NCBI GenBank assembly: GCA_965243715.1 | Contig: CBDEVU010000017.1 | Coordinates: 248,001 to 312,000, forward strand | Direction: 5' to 3' | Length of the DNA: 64,000 bases | Source: UBA11606 sp965243715 | Lineage (GTDB): Bacteria > Actinomycetota > Acidimicrobiia > Acidimicrobiales > Aldehydirespiratoraceae | Part shown: in pieces, positions 1 to 7,919 of the stretch | How positions within the stretch are numbered: position 1 is the stretch's first letter | Layout: every line of letters starts with the position of its first letter | Position numbers and translations under genes: made by a program | The notes under the pieces: generated by a model | Told to the model about the DNA's origin: nothing | Database searches by the model: none | Seen by the model: only the letters and a program-made list of their open reading frames with translations

Positions 1-434
1 TTCACGCCGGTGCCAAAGTACTCCTCCACACGATTCGGCCGATCACCCTTCACGAACAGGACGAACTACACGCTGCACCCGGCGCGCTGATTCTCGAGTT
101 GAAACGTCTCCGCACGCTCGACAACACACCTGTGTGCATCGACCACAGTGTGGTGATGATCGACCGAGTCCCCGGCATCGAAACGGAGAACTTCACCGAC
201 GGTTCCCTCTACACTTCGCTCTCTAATGCAGGAATGAGGCCCGCGCGATCGGATTATGAGCTAACCGCCGATGGGGCGAATTACGAAACTGCCCGGTTGT
301 TGGAGATCAGCGTTGGTTCACCCGTGCTAGTGGGCCGCGAATTGTCTTACTCGAGTGACGGCGATCGATTGCTGCTTGGCCAGGTAATTTACCGAACCGA
401 TGCCTATACCTTCCGCGCCACAATCCACGGCTAA
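1..434 (+). CDS. GntR-family transcriptional regulator, UTRA effector domain (5' end outside window)
   Basis: The frame is open from the left edge (first full codon at position 3) to TAA at 432-434. The visible part looks like a UTRA ligand-binding domain: an early stretch with 'LELKRLRTLDNTPVCIDHS' and a late 'GSPVLVGRELSYSSDG' followed by the 'YRTDAYTFRATI' ending typical of that fold. The N-terminal winged-helix DNA-binding domain lies upstream and is not seen. UTRA proteins usually bind a small metabolite and regulate adjacent catabolic or uptake genes; which genes this one controls cannot be told. An ATG at 99 is internal, not the start. Confidence 0.75.
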   Translation, partial: HAGAKVLLHTIRPITLHEQDELHAAPGALILELKRLRTLDNTPVCIDHSVVMIDRVPGIETENFTDGSLYTSLSNAGMRPARSDYELTADGANYETARLLEISVGSPVLVGRELSYSSDGDRLLLGQVIYRTDAYTFRATIHG

Positions 435-502
435 TCACTGCTCTGCATTATTGCGCGGGCAAGGCCTAGACTGGTTTGTTCCCCTGCTTGGAAGTTGACG
501 CC

Positions 503-2191
503 ATGACCGCCCCTGCAACCCCTTTAGGCTTTGGCGGACTCGGCCTACGAGACGAACTAGTTCAGACCACCACCGACCTCGGCTATGAAGAGCCGACACC
601 AATCCAGCGCGAAGCAATTCCGCCTATGCTGACCGGCCGAGATCTTCTTGGTCAGGCCGCCACCGGTACGGGCAAGACGGCAGCTTTCGCCCTGCCGGTT
701 CTCAACGCCATCGAGCCGGGGGCGGAGGCCGTCCCGACCGTGCTAGTGGTAGTGCCAACCCGCGAACTAGCGGTGCAGGTCAGCGAGGCGCTATTCAAAT
801 ACGGTTCCCGCCAACGCATCAAAGTCGTGCCGATTTATGGCGGCCAGCCGATTCATCGCCAACTGCAGGCTCTACGCCGCGGGGTCCATGTGGTTGTGGC
901 CACCCCCGGCCGGGCTATCGATCACATTCGTCGGGGCTCGCTCGAACTCAACAAAATCCGCACCGTTATTCTTGATGAAGCGGACGAGATGCTCGATATG
1001 GGTTTCACTGAGGACATCGAAACCATCCTTGACAGCACCCCGAAGGATCGACAAACCGTACTCTTTTCGGCCACCATTCCGGCCCGCATCGAAGCCATTG
1101 CGAGGAAGTACCAAACCGATCCGATTCGGATCAAGATTGCTGCGGGCGAGGCCGCGGCCACTAAGGCGCTTATTCGCCAGACTGCCTACGTCGTTACCCG
1201 CTACCACAAGTCCTCGGCTCTCGGTCGCGTGCTCGATATGGAAGGACCAACCGCCGCTCTAGTGTTTTGTCGCACGCGCGGCGAAGTGGATGAACTCACC
1301 GCCACTATGAACGGGCGCGGCTACCGGGCAGAGGCACTCCACGGCGGCATGGATCAACCCCAACGCGACCGAGTGATGGGTCGCCTTCGTGATGGCACCG
1401 CGGAACTTCTCGTCGCGACCGACGTCGCGGCCCGCGGGCTCGATGTTGACACCTTGACCCACGTCGTGAACTACGATGTCCCCAACGCCCCAGATAGCTA
1501 TGTTCACCGCATTGGTCGGGTCGGCCGAGCTGGCCGCGAAGGCGTGGCCATCACCCTGGTCGAACCGAAGCAACGTCGCCTGCTCCAAAACATCGAACGT
1601 CTAACTAAGCAGACCATCGCTATCGAAAAGGTACCCACCGTTGGCGACCTACGCGACAAGCAGATCGAAACAACCGTGGACGCCATTCGCGAGGCCATGA
1701 CGGCCGACGATCTCGAGAACTACTCCACTGTTCTGCGCGGACTGTCTGACGATGGCCGCGATCGCACCATCGCCCTCGCCGCGATCAAGCTCTTCCATCA
1801 GGCGCGGGGTGCCACCACCGACGAGGTCGAAATCCCCGATGCTTCCGAACGCATGCTGCGCGACGATCGGCCCAACAAGAACAAAAAGTTCCCCAAGGAC
1901 AAAAAGTTCCCGAAGGGCGCCAAGGGCAAGCAACAGGTCGGCAACGTCGGTCCCGGCACCGGCCTTATCTTCGTTGCGTTGGGGCGCAAGGCGGGCCTGC
2001 GACCCGGTGATCTTGTCGGTTGCATCGCTAATGAGACCAATCTCACCGGCCGGGAGATCGGACCGATCCGAATCACCGACAACTACTCGGTAGTTGGCGT
2101 TCCTGAACAAACCGTCAACGCAACGATTACCGCTATCAACGCATCAAGCATCCGCGGCAAGCCAGCCCGGGCCCGCAAATATGTCGCCTGA
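503..2191 (+). CDS. deaD: DEAD-box ATP-dependent RNA helicase (DeaD/CsdA type)
   Basis: About 562 residues. RecA-like domain 1 carries the Q motif (PTPIQ near residue 31), Walker A 'ATGTGKT' (53-59), 'PTRELA', 'TPGR', 'DEAD' near 158 and 'SAT'. Domain 2 carries 'ATDVAARGLDV' and 'HRIGRVGR'. A Lys/Asn-rich linker leads to a C-terminal domain resembling the DbpA/CsdA RNA-binding RRM, which often recognises structured or ribosomal RNA. Role: ATP-driven RNA unwinding in ribosome assembly or RNA decay (family knowledge). ATG 503 is preferred to the upstream TTG at 476 because GGAAG lies 8 nt before it. The end overlaps the next gene by 11 nt. Confidence 0.95.
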   Translation: MTAPATPLGFGGLGLRDELVQTTTDLGYEEPTPIQREAIPPMLTGRDLLGQAATGTGKTAAFALPVLNAIEPGAEAVPTVLVVVPTRELAVQVSEALFKYGSRQRIKVVPIYGGQPIHRQLQALRRGVHVVVATPGRAIDHIRRGSLELNKIRTVILDEADEMLDMGFTEDIETILDSTPKDRQTVLFSATIPARIEAIARKYQTDPIRIKIAAGEAAATKALIRQTAYVVTRYHKSSALGRVLDMEGPTAALVFCRTRGEVDELTATMNGRGYRAEALHGGMDQPQRDRVMGRLRDGTAELLVATDVAARGLDVDTLTHVVNYDVPNAPDSYVHRIGRVGRAGREGVAITLVEPKQRRLLQNIERLTKQTIAIEKVPTVGDLRDKQIETTVDAIREAMTADDLENYSTVLRGLSDDGRDRTIALAAIKLFHQARGATTDEVEIPDASERMLRDDRPNKNKKFPKDKKFPKGAKGKQQVGNVGPGTGLIFVALGRKAGLRPGDLVGCIANETNLTGREIGPIRITDNYSVVGVPEQTVNATITAINASSIRGKPARARKYVA

Positions 2192-3074
2192 CCTTTCGCC
2201 GATCGAGCGCTTTGCCGCGGGGGCGACAATTGCCGACCTGCCCCTCGACGACATGATGGCGGCCTTTCACCGCGACGGAGCGTTCATCGCCGAAGGACTC
2301 TTCGCCCCTGACGTCATCGACCAGATGCTTGCCGACGCTGACCGTAAAGCAACCGAGGTCGAACCTGGTTCGGCCACGCAGGGATTTGGCGAGGAAGGCA
2401 AACTTTTTGCGGGCCAAAACACCATCCGTTTCTCCAGTTTGGGCAAAATCTCGGCGGCCTATTTTAAGATGCTCGACAACGAGCGTTACGCGGCATTGGC
2501 CGACGCTGTTCTCGTCGATTGTCCTGGCAAGTACTGGGTCAATACCGGCCAGGTCATGTACATCGGTCCCGGCGAACCCGCCCAGGTACTGCACCGCGAC
2601 GCCAGCAACTGGTGGGAGTACGTCAAAGTCACGTGGCCGAACGGGCCGGAGATCACCGTGAGCGCCATGATCGGCCTTGTTGCAACAACGGAAGAACTCG
2701 GCGCGACCCGTGTTGTCCCTGGAAGCCACCGCTGGACTGACCTCGAACGGTTCACTCAACTACCGTCAGTCCCCGCTGAACTCGGTCCCGGCGACGCTTT
2801 AATCTACTCGGGCTATGTCCTTCACGGCGGCGGTGAAAACCGGACAACCGACCAGTGGCGCAAAGCAATGCACCTTAGCTTTGTGGCCGGTTGGCTCACC
2901 CCTGAAGAGTCCTGCGCCATCGACTTTACCCACGCGGAACTCCAGGTTCAGTCGCCGAGGGTTCAGCGCCTCCTCGGGCACCGCTCTTACAACCCGAGTC
3001 CGTCTCCTGGTGGCGGTTTGTGGCTGCGAAACGTCAGCGCTATCGAAGAAGCACCCCATATCAGGATGGTTTGA
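2181..3074 (+). CDS. Phytanoyl-CoA dioxygenase (PhyH) family Fe(II)/2-oxoglutarate oxygenase
   Basis: 297 residues. The iron triad is visible: HxD in 'QVLHRDASNWW' and the distal His in 'LHGGGENRT', whose following Arg probably binds 2-oxoglutarate. 'ATRVVPGSHRW' between them is typical of PhyH proteins. Reaction class: hydroxylation coupled to decarboxylation of 2-oxoglutarate; the substrate is unknown. ATG 2181 lies inside the end of the helicase gene (11-nt overlap), so the longer frame from 2094 is not used. A DoeB-like deacylase follows 23 nt later on the same strand, so the two may act together. The specific ectoine hydroxylase signature is not seen. Confidence 0.8.
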   Translation: MSPDLSPIERFAAGATIADLPLDDMMAAFHRDGAFIAEGLFAPDVIDQMLADADRKATEVEPGSATQGFGEEGKLFAGQNTIRFSSLGKISAAYFKMLDNERYAALADAVLVDCPGKYWVNTGQVMYIGPGEPAQVLHRDASNWWEYVKVTWPNGPEITVSAMIGLVATTEELGATRVVPGSHRWTDLERFTQLPSVPAELGPGDALIYSGYVLHGGGENRTTDQWRKAMHLSFVAGWLTPEESCAIDFTHAELQVQSPRVQRLLGHRSYNPSPSPGGGLWLRNVSAIEEAPHIRMV

Positions 3075-3097
3075 TCGCCAACCGCTAACGTCCACCG

Positions 3098-4096
3098 ATG
3101 GCTGCTATTCCTTCGCCCGTCTCCCCCACCGTCGACTACGACGCTTCAGGGATCCAGAACGGTTTCCTACAACTCCCTCACAGCCACGACACTTCGGCCT
3201 ACGGCGCGGTCATGATTCCCGTTTCGGTCATCGCCAACGGAGAGGGCCCCACGGTGCTGCTCACCGGCGGCAACCACGGCGACGAATACCAAGGACCACT
3301 CGCCCTCATCCGTTTGATCGCAACGCTCGACCTCGATCTTGTGGCGGGCCGCATCATCATTATCCCCACCATGAACCAGCCCGCCTTCGCCGCGGCAACT
3401 CGAACCTCCCCGATCGACGGCGGTAACCTTAACCGAGCGTTCCCCGGTCGTCCTAACGGCACGGTCACCGAGAAAATCGCCGACTACATGGCACGCGAAC
3501 TGCTACCCCTCGCCGATGTGGTCATGGACATTCACGACGGCGGAAAGACCCTTGAGTTCGTGCCGATGGCGTGTATCCACCCTCTAGGTGACCAAGTCGC
3601 TGAGGACCGCAGTTGGCAGTACGCGCTAGCCTTCGCCGCCCCATACACCTGCAAACTCGTCGAAATCGACACCATTGGCATGTGGGACACGCTGGTAGAG
3701 GAGAGCGGCAAGACCTTCATCACCACCGAATTAGGCGGCACCGGAACCACACGCCCCGACTGGGCGGAGATTGGCCTGCGCGGGGTCAAAAATGTGCTGC
3801 GCCATGCCGGTGTCCTCACCGATCCCCACGAGCCATCACCGTCGCAAATCCTCGACATTCCCCTCGACGGGGCCTACCTAACTAGCCACCACGACGGCCT
3901 AGTGGAGTGGCTGGTTACCCTCGGCGACCCGATCCGGGCCGGACAAATCATCGCCAAGGTGCATGATCTTGTCCACATCGGCACCGAACCAACCAACTAC
4001 CGCGCCACGATCGACGGCATTCTGGCGATGCGCCACTTCCCGGGTCTCATCAAACTAGGGGACTGCCTGGGCATGCAGGGCACCATCGTCGGGTGA
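3098..4096 (+). CDS. Succinylglutamate desuccinylase/aspartoacylase family (M14) zinc deacylase, DoeB-like
   Basis: 332 residues. The zinc site is visible as 'GGNHGDEYQG' (HxxE) plus a later His in 'DIHDGGKT'. 'ATRTSPIDGGNLNRAFPGR' is a strong AstE/AspA-family stretch. By recollection the closest functional type is DoeB, the N2-acetyl-L-2,4-diaminobutanoate deacetylase of ectoine breakdown, but doeA, doeC and doeD are not nearby, so the substrate is unproven. The last ~90 residues form a beta-rich, biotinyl-like region ('GLVEWLVTLGDPIRAGQIIA'), common in this family. ATG at 3098 has no clear Shine-Dalgarno. Confidence 0.8.
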   Translation: MAAIPSPVSPTVDYDASGIQNGFLQLPHSHDTSAYGAVMIPVSVIANGEGPTVLLTGGNHGDEYQGPLALIRLIATLDLDLVAGRIIIIPTMNQPAFAAATRTSPIDGGNLNRAFPGRPNGTVTEKIADYMARELLPLADVVMDIHDGGKTLEFVPMACIHPLGDQVAEDRSWQYALAFAAPYTCKLVEIDTIGMWDTLVEESGKTFITTELGGTGTTRPDWAEIGLRGVKNVLRHAGVLTDPHEPSPSQILDIPLDGAYLTSHHDGLVEWLVTLGDPIRAGQIIAKVHDLVHIGTEPTNYRATIDGILAMRHFPGLIKLGDCLGMQGTIVG

Positions 4097-4179
4097 GCAA
4101 ACCCCCAACGGGGAGCGTGCTCGATTCGAGCCTGGGGTGACACCCTTACCAGGGGTCCGCAAGCTAGTTTTGACAAAAT

Positions 4180-5460
4180 ATGTCGACCCTTCGATTGCTC
4201 AGCGCGGTGCTTATAAGCACCCTACTCATCTCGCCCGCACTGATACCGGACCCGGTTACCGCTTCGCCCGTTCTAAACGCCGTAGCGGCCACCAATCTCA
4301 CGCCCGACGAGATGCTCGCCACCTTTGACAATGCCAACCTGCCTGGTCTGGCCGCCGTGGGCGATCCACCATCGATCACCGGAAACGCCGACCTCGATGC
4401 CCGCATCCGAGACCTTGGTGAGGCGCGTGGCTACCAACGTCGCCCTGAACCCTCGGGGGAGTTAACCCTCGTCGACGGCTACCGACTCCAACCCGATGCC
4501 GGCCACGCGTGGGAGTCTTTACAAGCCGCGGCGGCCAACGCAGGCCACAGCATCACCTTGACCTCGGCCTATCGCAGTGCCAACACCCAAAAATACATAC
4601 TGCGGAGGAACCTCACCGGAACCAACGACGAGGCAATCAAAGCGGTACTCACCACAGTGGCGGTTCCCGGCTACTCCAAGCACCACACCGGCTACGCCAT
4701 CGACATAAAATCAGGCTCCGCGGTTCTCCACCAGTTCGCTAACTCCGCTGCTTATGCTTGGCTGGCGGCCGACAACTGGGCCAATGCTAAAGCCCACGGC
4801 TGGCTCCCCAGCTACCCCGACGGAACAACCGCCGCGGGACCGAATCCCGAACCGTGGGAGTTCGTTTGGGTGGGCGTCACCAACATCATCTGCGGTGATT
4901 TCACGGCCACCGCCGAGACCCCTTTCTGCGACACAACCGATTCATCTTTCGCCAGCGATATCCGCTGGCTGTCCGATGAGGGAATAACCAACGGATGTGG
5001 GCCGATCCGCTTCTGCACGACCAACAATGTCACCCGTGGCGAGGTCGCGGCCTTCTTGTACCGACTGTTCGATAAGCCAGCCAGCGACTCGGTCATCCCC
5101 TTCGCCGATGTCGCCGACAATACCTTCTTCACCGAACCAGTTCGCTGGATGATCGGCGAGGTCACAACGACCGGAACAAGCCCGACGACGTTCTCTCCTT
5201 ACGACCAACTCACCCGAGCCCAATTCGTCACCTTCTTGTGGCGAGCCGCGGGCCGTCCTTTTGTCGAGTCTGAACTCGCCTTCACCGACGTCGACCCCAA
5301 CAGCTATGCCGTTCATGCGATTCGCTGGGCCAGCGAAGTTCAGATCACGACCGGAACAAGCCCCACGACGTTCTCGCCTGACGCCACCACTACTCGCGGC
5401 CAAGTCGCCGCGTTCTTGTCGCGGTTCAACGTCGCAGCATCCGTTCGGCATACCAGTTAG
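4180..5460 (+). CDS. Secreted VanY-like D,D-carboxypeptidase (M15B) with three SLH-like repeats
   Basis: 426 residues. A signal peptide (about 1-28, 'LLSAVLISTLLISPALI') precedes a VanY domain (about 95-225) with 'LTSAYRS', 'SKHHTGYAIDI' (first His and Asp zinc ligands) and 'EPWEFVWVG'. In most family members the last motif is EPWH, where His is the third zinc ligand; here it is Glu. The C-terminal third has three SLH-like repeats ('SDIRWLSDEGITNGCG', 'EPVRWMIGEVTTTGTSP', 'HAIRWASEVQITTGTSP') that would bind wall polymers. Likely role: trimming peptidoglycan stem peptides outside the cell. The last ~12 codons overlap an antisense oxygenase remnant. The start region (TTGACAAAATATG) has no Shine-Dalgarno. 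Confidence 0.8.
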   Translation: MSTLRLLSAVLISTLLISPALIPDPVTASPVLNAVAATNLTPDEMLATFDNANLPGLAAVGDPPSITGNADLDARIRDLGEARGYQRRPEPSGELTLVDGYRLQPDAGHAWESLQAAAANAGHSITLTSAYRSANTQKYILRRNLTGTNDEAIKAVLTTVAVPGYSKHHTGYAIDIKSGSAVLHQFANSAAYAWLAADNWANAKAHGWLPSYPDGTTAAGPNPEPWEFVWVGVTNIICGDFTATAETPFCDTTDSSFASDIRWLSDEGITNGCGPIRFCTTNNVTRGEVAAFLYRLFDKPASDSVIPFADVADNTFFTEPVRWMIGEVTTTGTSPTTFSPYDQLTRAQFVTFLWRAAGRPFVESELAFTDVDPNSYAVHAIRWASEVQITTGTSPTTFSPDATTTRGQVAAFLSRFNVAASVRHTS

Positions 5461-5760
5461 CGAAACTAGCAACCGCTGGCTCGAGATAGCTGAACGGTCC
5501 AGGTAGATGGCGGCTCGTTCTGCGAAACCATCGGAATCGATAGTTTGGGGCGGGAAACAAACCGCCTGAACACACCGAGTGCGGTGCGGTCCATCGGGGT
5601 AGACCTCATATAGCCACATGGCGGCTCGTCCGGTTGAAAACTTCGGCAAACGCCTTCCAGTTGCAGTCCACCGTGAACTCACGGCGACGCACGGTGACTA
5701 GGTCCGCCACAGGCCACGACAGTGTTCGAGATCGGCGGCTACCTCAGCCGGAAGCAACGA
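5426..5760 (-). pseudogene. Remnant of a Rieske-type ring-hydroxylating oxygenase alpha subunit (C-terminal part)
   Basis: Minus-strand fragments in three frames join into the C-terminal catalytic domain of a Rieske non-haem iron oxygenase. In order: 'DLVTVRRREFTVDCNWKAFA' (5705 down to about 5645, the conserved 'CNWK' segment), then after a frame change 'YEVYPDGPHRTRCVQAVCFP' and 'SDGFAERAAIYLD', then after another change 'SYLEPAVASFANWY' running to TGA at 5426-5428. The iron-binding HxxxxH and the Rieske domain are missing. At least two frameshifts plus a deletion make it a dead gene. It fills the space between the VanY/SLH gene and copA and overlaps the former's 3' end by about 35 nt. Confidence 0.7.
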
Positions 5761-5779
5761 AGGGTTCACAGAAGAGAGC

Positions 5780-7897
5780 CTATTCGTTACGGACACTACG
5801 GAACCGCCGTAGGCGCAGGCTGTTAGTGACCACAAAGAGCGAAGAAACGCCCATTGCGGCGGCGGCAATCATTGGGTTCAGTACCCCGGCGGCCGCCAGT
5901 GGGATCGCCGCAGCGTTATAGGCGAAGGCCCAGAACAAGTTGCCCTTGATGGTGGCCAGAGTCCGTCGCGACAAGGCAATCGAGTCGACCACCGCCCGCA
6001 GATCACCGCTCACAATGGTGAGGTCCGAGGCCTCGATCGCCACGTCGGTCCCCGTACCGAGGGCAATGCCTAGATCGGCAGTAGCCAGGGCAGGGGCGTC
6101 GTTGATGCCGTCGCCCACCATGGCGACCCGTTGACCACCGGCCTGGAGTTGGGCCACTACTTGCGCCTTGCGTTGCGGAAACACATCGGCGATGACCCGA
6201 TCTATACCGACAGTATCGGCTACCATCTTGGCGGTTTGTTCGTTGTCGCCGGTAAGCAGGACCGTCTGCAAGCCGCTTTGGTGGAACAATTCGATGGCTT
6301 CTTTCGAGGTCGATTTGATCTCGTCACCGACCACAAAAACCGCTTCGGCCTGCTCACCGCGTCCGGCAGCCACGACCGTGTGTCCGTCGAGGCGGGCACG
6401 GTCGACGACAGTCGCTAACCGGTCATGTAGATCACTAAACATTGACGGTCGCCCCACCCGAACGGCTCGCCCGGCCACCACGCCGGTAACGCCCCAGCCC
6501 GCCTGATTTTCGAATGAGTCAACCTGTCGGTGGTCGGTGACCGCGGTCGCGACCGCCGCGGCAATCGGATGTTCGGAACGAGATTCCAGCGAGGCGGCGT
6601 CGGCGACTAGGTCAGGATCGTCCCCCGTCACGTCGATGAGGGTCATCTCGCCGGTGGTGATGGTACCGGTCTTGTCGAGCACCACGATCTCGACCAGGCG
6701 GGTGTCTTCTAGGACTTCACCGCCTTTAATAATGACCCCTAGCTCCGCGCCTCTGCCGGTGCCAACCATGATGCCCAGCGGCGTGGCGAGGCCTAGGGCG
6801 CACGGGCAGGCGATTATCAAAACGGCCACGGCCGCTGTGAACGCGGTACTCGCCGGGGCGCCCGCGATGAGCCACGCGGCCAGAGTCAATACCGCAATAC
6901 CAATCGCCATCGGCACGAACACACCTGCCACCCGATCGGCGAGGCGCTGGACTTCAGCTCGACTCCCCTGTGCTTGGTCAACCAACCGAATAATCTGAGC
7001 CAGTGCCGTGTCTGCACCGACTCGGCTTGCCTCGACCGTGAGCGACCCGTTGGTGTTGATCGTTGCTCCCACCACCTCATCGCCGGGACCGACATCAACG
7101 GGTACCGGTTCACCGGTCACCATTGCCATGTCAACCGCGCTGCGGCCAGCGACCACGACCCCATCGGTGGCGACCCGCTCGCCTGGCGCAACAACGAAAC
7201 GCTGGCCCACCGCCAGATCGGCCACGGCAATCGTTGTACCGTCAACTAGGGTGGCCGCGGCCGCGCCCAGATCGGCTAGGGCCCGCAGAGCATCGCCCGA
7301 ACGACGCTTCGCGGCAGCTTCCAACCACTTCCCCAAGAGGATCAAGGTAACGATCATGGCCGCGGTCTCGAAATAGACATGCTCGGCGAGGCCGCCGACC
7401 AGCACCACCATCGACCACAGCCAAGCGGCACCCGCGCCGAGCGAAACGAGGGTGTCCATCGTCGCCGTTCGATGACGCAGGTTGGCCACCGCACCGCGGT
7501 GAAACACCGAACCGGACCAAAATACTACCGGCGTAGCAAGCGCGCCAAGAACCCAGCCATCGCCGGAAAAAGACAGTGCCGACACCATAGAAATGACCAT
7601 GATCGGAATCGTTAAAGCCAGCGCTGTCCCGAAACGCTGACGGAGATCCGCGGTACGGGCTTCCTCGGCTGCTTCGAGTCGATCAGCATCGGTGACCTGA
7701 TAGCCGAGTCCGGTCACGATCGCCGCGAAACGTTGGTCGGTGACCGAATCCTCATGGCGGATCGTGGCCCGCGCCGTGGCGAAGTTCACGTTGGCATCCA
7801 CCACCCCGTCGATATCTGCGAGGGCACTTTGGATACCCGACGCGCACCCGCCGCACGTCATGCCACTAATAGTGATGTCCGTCACCTGCAGGTTCAT
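5780..7897 (-). CDS. copA: Copper-translocating P1B-type ATPase
   Basis: 705 residues. One N-terminal heavy-metal-associated domain has the CxxC copper site ('GMTCGGCASG', about 14-23). Membrane helices follow, with 'CPCALGLATP' as the intramembrane metal site, then 'DKTGTIT' (phosphorylated Asp) and 'GDGINDAPALA' in the ATP-binding part, and two final helices. Role: ATP-driven Cu(I) export from the cytoplasm. ATG at 7897. It diverges from selO, with only 22 nt between start codons, so the promoters must overlap each other's 5' ends. No copZ or csoR is adjacent. Confidence 0.95.
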   Translation of the reverse strand: MNLQVTDITISGMTCGGCASGIQSALADIDGVVDANVNFATARATIRHEDSVTDQRFAAIVTGLGYQVTDADRLEAAEEARTADLRQRFGTALALTIPIMVISMVSALSFSGDGWVLGALATPVVFWSGSVFHRGAVANLRHRTATMDTLVSLGAGAAWLWSMVVLVGGLAEHVYFETAAMIVTLILLGKWLEAAAKRRSGDALRALADLGAAAATLVDGTTIAVADLAVGQRFVVAPGERVATDGVVVAGRSAVDMAMVTGEPVPVDVGPGDEVVGATINTNGSLTVEASRVGADTALAQIIRLVDQAQGSRAEVQRLADRVAGVFVPMAIGIAVLTLAAWLIAGAPASTAFTAAVAVLIIACPCALGLATPLGIMVGTGRGAELGVIIKGGEVLEDTRLVEIVVLDKTGTITTGEMTLIDVTGDDPDLVADAASLESRSEHPIAAAVATAVTDHRQVDSFENQAGWGVTGVVAGRAVRVGRPSMFSDLHDRLATVVDRARLDGHTVVAAGRGEQAEAVFVVGDEIKSTSKEAIELFHQSGLQTVLLTGDNEQTAKMVADTVGIDRVIADVFPQRKAQVVAQLQAGGQRVAMVGDGINDAPALATADLGIALGTGTDVAIEASDLTIVSGDLRAVVDSIALSRRTLATIKGNLFWAFAYNAAAIPLAAAGVLNPMIAAAAMGVSSLFVVTNSLRLRRFRSVRNE

Positions 7898-7919
7898 GGC
7901 TCTAGCGTAGTCTGATGTA

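Noticed and set aside
4942..5682. 246-codon minus-strand open frame
   Set aside because: Most of it is antisense to the SLH repeats; only the segment above about 5461 has meaning, as part of the oxygenase remnant, and it is in the wrong frame to be an intact gene.
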